A DNA stretch of 64,000 nt from Engraulis encrasicolus (taxonomy: Eukaryota; Chordata; Actinopteri; Clupeiformes; Engraulidae): NCBI RefSeq assembly GCF_034702125.1, contig NC_085868.1, forward strand, positions 36,066,253 to 36,130,252, in the 5' to 3' direction. Shown piece by piece: positions 62,601-64,000 of this stretch. Under the pieces are notes generated by a model. That model did not search any database. It was given only the letters and a program-made list of their open reading frames with translations, and was not told the origin of the DNA. Both the position numbers and the translations under genes were made by a program. Positions within the stretch are counted from its first letter, which is position 1; every line of letters starts with the position of its first letter.

Positions 62601-62660
62601 AAGAGGAAGACAGAGAATGGCAAATCCAGGAACCTCCGCAAGAGGGGGAAGGACGACTAA
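50649..62660 (+). CDS. wbp4: WW domain-binding protein 4 (FBP21), 10 exons
   Basis: WBP4/FBP21 is a spliceosome-associated protein that binds proline-rich splicing factors. Exons: 1 ending 50650, 50888-50960, 51044-51106, 53939-54062, 56623-56790, 57894-57955, 58094-58163, 58825-59057, 61818-62050, 62453-62660; 1236 nt, 411 aa (human 376). The ATG is split: AT ends exon 1 and G begins exon 2. Residues 1-36, starting MADYWKSQPKKFC, form a U1-C/matrin-type zinc finger (C13, C16, H30, H36). WW1 (about 125-153) has YYYNSITG, QWDKPEGF. WW2 (about 168-198) has GFTYYYNTETG, SWAKPEGF. An acidic, Lys/Glu-rich region follows. The C-terminus RKTENGKSRNLRKRG closely matches human RRTENGKSRNLRQRG. Confidence 0.95.
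51260..53626 (+). mobile_element. 5'-truncated, decayed L2-type LINE
   Basis: An open stretch to 52019 contains reverse transcriptase motifs NYRPISNLPFISKVLEKVV and FQSGFRANHSTETAL. Further frames give VLEWFKTYITG and GVAQGSCLGP; the YADD catalytic block is present only across a frameshift near 52247. The 3' end has TTAAGCACTTTGAGTTACAT and an (ATT)n tail (about 53603-53624). Frameshifts and stops make it a pseudogene. It lies in wbp4 intron 3. Confidence 0.85.
54475..54744. mobile_element. piggyBac-type MITE (270 bp)
   Basis: TTAA at 54471-54474 and 54745-54748. The ends are CCCATTGACGCCTAAGG and, at the right, GGCATCAATGGG. In wbp4 intron 4. Confidence 0.8.
54974..55620. other. wbp4 intron 4, unassigned part
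   Basis: Begins with TTAAAGGGGCACAATGTAGG, which resembles a piggyBac-type end, but no matching right end was found. No exon is seen. Confidence 0.35.
55665..55991. mobile_element. hAT-type element (327 bp)
   Basis: Ends CAGCGTTTCCCAAACTTTTT and GTTTGGGAAACCCTG. Exact 8-bp target duplication CTTTATTA (55657-55664 and 55992-55999). Inside are repeated GCGCACCCCCTTG motifs. Confidence 0.9.
57480..57845. mobile_element. hAT-type element with GATACC/CTCGTA repeats
   Basis: Ends TAGGGATGCACCGATAC and GTATCGGTGCATCTCTA, with an exact 8-bp target duplication GTAGTGGA (57472-57479 and 57846-57853). Related to 34265-34713. Its right end is only 48 bp before wbp4 exon 6. Confidence 0.9.
58222..58386. 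mobile_element. Small hAT-like element (165 bp)
   Basis: CAGGGTGCGATTTGT and ACAAATCGCCCTG are inverted ends. Flanks GCGATATA (58214-58221) and GCAATATA (58387-58394) match at seven of eight bases. Part of the inside (CCCCCTTCTGGTTTTGATA) recurs inverted near 45090. Confidence 0.75.
58710..58730 (+). pseudogene. Ghost copy of the start of wbp4 exon 8
   Basis: AAG|AGTTGAGCTGGGAGAAG here closely matches the true exon 8 start AAG|AGTCGAGCTGGGCGAAG at 58825. It keeps the acceptor AG, the reading phase and the Trp codon of WW2. It runs into an A-rich stretch and has no donor nearby, so it looks like a dead partial duplicate. Confidence 0.5.
59533..61703. mobile_element. hAT-like element split by a Tc1 palindrome
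   Basis: CATACAATATTCAGTGTTTC at 59533 has an inverted match at 61682-61703 (GAAACACTGAATATTGTATG). The left part also has TGGCTGCCATAGTT and the right part GGCTGCCCCCATAGTTTCC, as in the common CAGTGTTTCCCA family. No direct 8-bp duplication is clear because the flank is itself part of the inverted match. In wbp4 intron 8. Confidence 0.6.
60054..61376. mobile_element. Tc1-like palindrome (1.3 kb), older
   Basis: TA flanks at 60052-60053 and 61377-61378. The ends CACTCGCCTCCAAAAGAGTT and ACTCTTTATGAGGCGAGTG are inverted. Arms of about 580 bp encode the same transposase fragment outward on opposite strands. On the + strand near 61003 one frame reads FHDYNDPKHTPKAKVDF, the NDPKHT block of Tc1 transposases. 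The minus strand repeats it near 60430. The centre (about 60740-60830) carries a diverged segment preceding the first catalytic region. Arms differ more than at 43691. Confidence 0.88.
61818..62660 (+). other. wbp4: wbp4 exons 9 and 10 (acidic tail and conserved C-terminus)
   Basis: Exon 9 (61818-62050) encodes a Glu/Lys-rich, probably disordered stretch and ends in INAYGVWEQIEEEEDPY, matching human NPYGEWQEIKQE. Exon 10 (62453-62660) encodes VDLQLPQVDTG, PKFRERKITSLG and the conserved end; stop TAA at 62658-62660. A (GCAC)n/(CA)n stretch follows the exon 9 donor. Confidence 0.9.
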
Positions 62661-63485
62661 GAGAACGAACATACTTTTTTGGATCATTTAAAAAATATAG
62701 CATTGTAGAAGATATGGCCAGGATGAGCTCAGGAAATTTTCAGGCTAGTGTTTTTTCCCCCGGTCCAATCGTGAGATTTGTAAGTTTATTGGAAATTAAG
62801 TTGTCATCTTAAGTGTGTGAGTGTGAGTGTGCGTGCGCTGTGTGTGTCCTCGAATGTGTGTGCTGGCTACGTTTAAGTTGCTAAGTTGTGGATGGAGGGT
62901 CAAACCAGTACACAGCGTGTAGTCATTTGGTGAAACCAATGAATGGGCAGAATGATTCCTGTTTAAAATGAATGATTGTCAGATTTGAGAGATCATCTTT
63001 TATAGCTAACTGCGAAACAAGAACTCTGTGGCACATGTTCTTTCAAAGGAAGTATTTGTCTTCTGCAAAGAACCTGCTTTTTATTTTCACTTCTCTTTAG
63101 TGGCCCTTGTCATTCAAGTATGGAGATCATAGTTTTATTTTTGTTGTTGTTTTTTCAAACTTGGACATCCACACTTTCCCTTCAGACATTTTTGTCTTGT
63201 ATTTATGTAAAGGTATTTTTCTATGGTTGCCTTGAAAAAACTATGTATGTTGGTCTCCTTGATGTCATTAGTAAAACCTCACTTTGTGGTTTAACATGAA
63301 ATTGTTTGACTTTCACTTACTGGTAGCATTTGTGCTCATTTTCAAGCTATTGCTGATTGTCAATATTGTTTTCGTAAGGCTGGACTTTCAAATGTGTTTT
63401 CAAATAACATAGTATACTTGGATGAAATGCTCCATAAAAATCTTTACATGGATCTGGAGAGCTTCACTTGACAAAGTGATTAAAA

Positions 63486-63491
63486 AATAAA
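63486..63491 (+). terminator. wbp4: Poly(A) signal of wbp4
   Basis: AATAAA about 830 bp after the stop codon, the best candidate in the T-rich 3' UTR (62661 to about 63510). Confidence 0.65.
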
Positions 63492-63514
63492 CGTTCAATA
63501 CACTATATTCACCT

Positions 63515-64000
63515 TGATGGCAGTAGTCACCTGCGTCATCACTATTGTGGTTGTTGGTTTGATTCATTTCACAAATTCTGTAATTGCCGAGACCTTTTTT
63601 AATGATTATTTCCTTGTCCAGTGCATCACAGCCCCCACACCACACCTCAGAGTAGCGTAGAACATAGTGAGAATGCATTAGTGTGTAGAGTACTAATGGG
63701 GAAACTGGCACACTCGTTTGGGCAGCTGTCTTCTATAACTCTGTTTCAGGGAGATACTGTTTACATTACAGGTTGTCAGGTTCTTCGGCAACAAGCTGCC
63801 GTGAGATAAGAGTGGGAGGAGTTTGTGTGCGTCCACTCATAGTACCAGACACATTCAGCCAGCCACACCCAGAACTAAGCTGTCATTTATGTTTTATTTC
63901 TATTTAAAATTCTTTTTTTTTTCTTAACTGCAATCTTGCAATCTCCTTGAGGGGTCGTGAGTCACTGTAAAGTGTTAATCTTCGAAAGGCAGACAATTTG
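63515..64000. other. Downstream end of the window
   Basis: No supported exon. A 103-codon minus-strand frame (63400-63711) overlaps the wbp4 3' end and has no recognisable content. Confidence 0.4.

Overview
The window is vertebrate nuclear DNA, almost certainly from a ray-finned (teleost) fish. It has split genes with GT/AG introns, many long (CA)n and (CT)n microsatellites, tRNA-derived SINEs, an L2-type LINE, and many small hAT, piggyBac and Tc1/mariner elements. No prokaryotic features, CRISPR arrays or stand-alone RNA genes were seen. Names come from recognised protein similarity and remembered family structure; no database search was possible.

Four genes can be assembled by hand on the + strand. 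Their splice sites and reading phases agree exon by exon. (1) Sciellin (scel), 4084-13639: 19 coding exons, about 440 aa, ending in a complete LIM domain. (2) slain1, 14724-41969: 8 exons, about 625 aa, a microtubule plus-end protein. (3) An unrecognised gene, 46832-50050: 7 exons, about 235 aa. (4) wbp4/FBP21, 50649-62660: 10 exons, about 411 aa, with a U1-C-like zinc finger and two WW domains; its start codon is split by intron 1. In human, SCEL and SLAIN1 are neighbours on chromosome 13, which supports those names. WBP4 is also on human chromosome 13 but far away, so its closeness here reflects rearrangement.

Layout: 1-2.5 kb is upstream repeat-rich DNA. 2.5-14 kb is scel, whose introns hold a 1.3 kb piggyBac-like element, microsatellites and several copies of one GGGCCC-rich repeat. 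14.4-43.6 kb is slain1 with a GC-rich promoter, a 10 kb intron 2, a polypyrimidine tract of nearly 2 kb (26.1-28.0 kb) around exon 3, and introns 4-7 filled with Tc1 and hAT elements. 43.6-46.8 kb is intergenic and opens with a nearly perfect 1.3 kb palindrome. 46.8-50.1 kb is the unknown gene. 50.5-63.5 kb is wbp4, with a decayed L2 LINE in intron 3, several hAT/piggyBac elements, and a second Tc1 palindrome in intron 8.

The most unusual signal is a repeated architecture. Three Tc1-like elements (32069-33686, 43691-44984, 60054-61376) are palindromes in which the catalytic 3' half of the transposase occurs twice, head to head, each copy ending in its own terminal repeat. Other observations are the unassigned gene, a ghost copy of the wbp4 exon 8 start, a possible divergent first exon at the slain1 promoter, and a possible extra slain1 exon.
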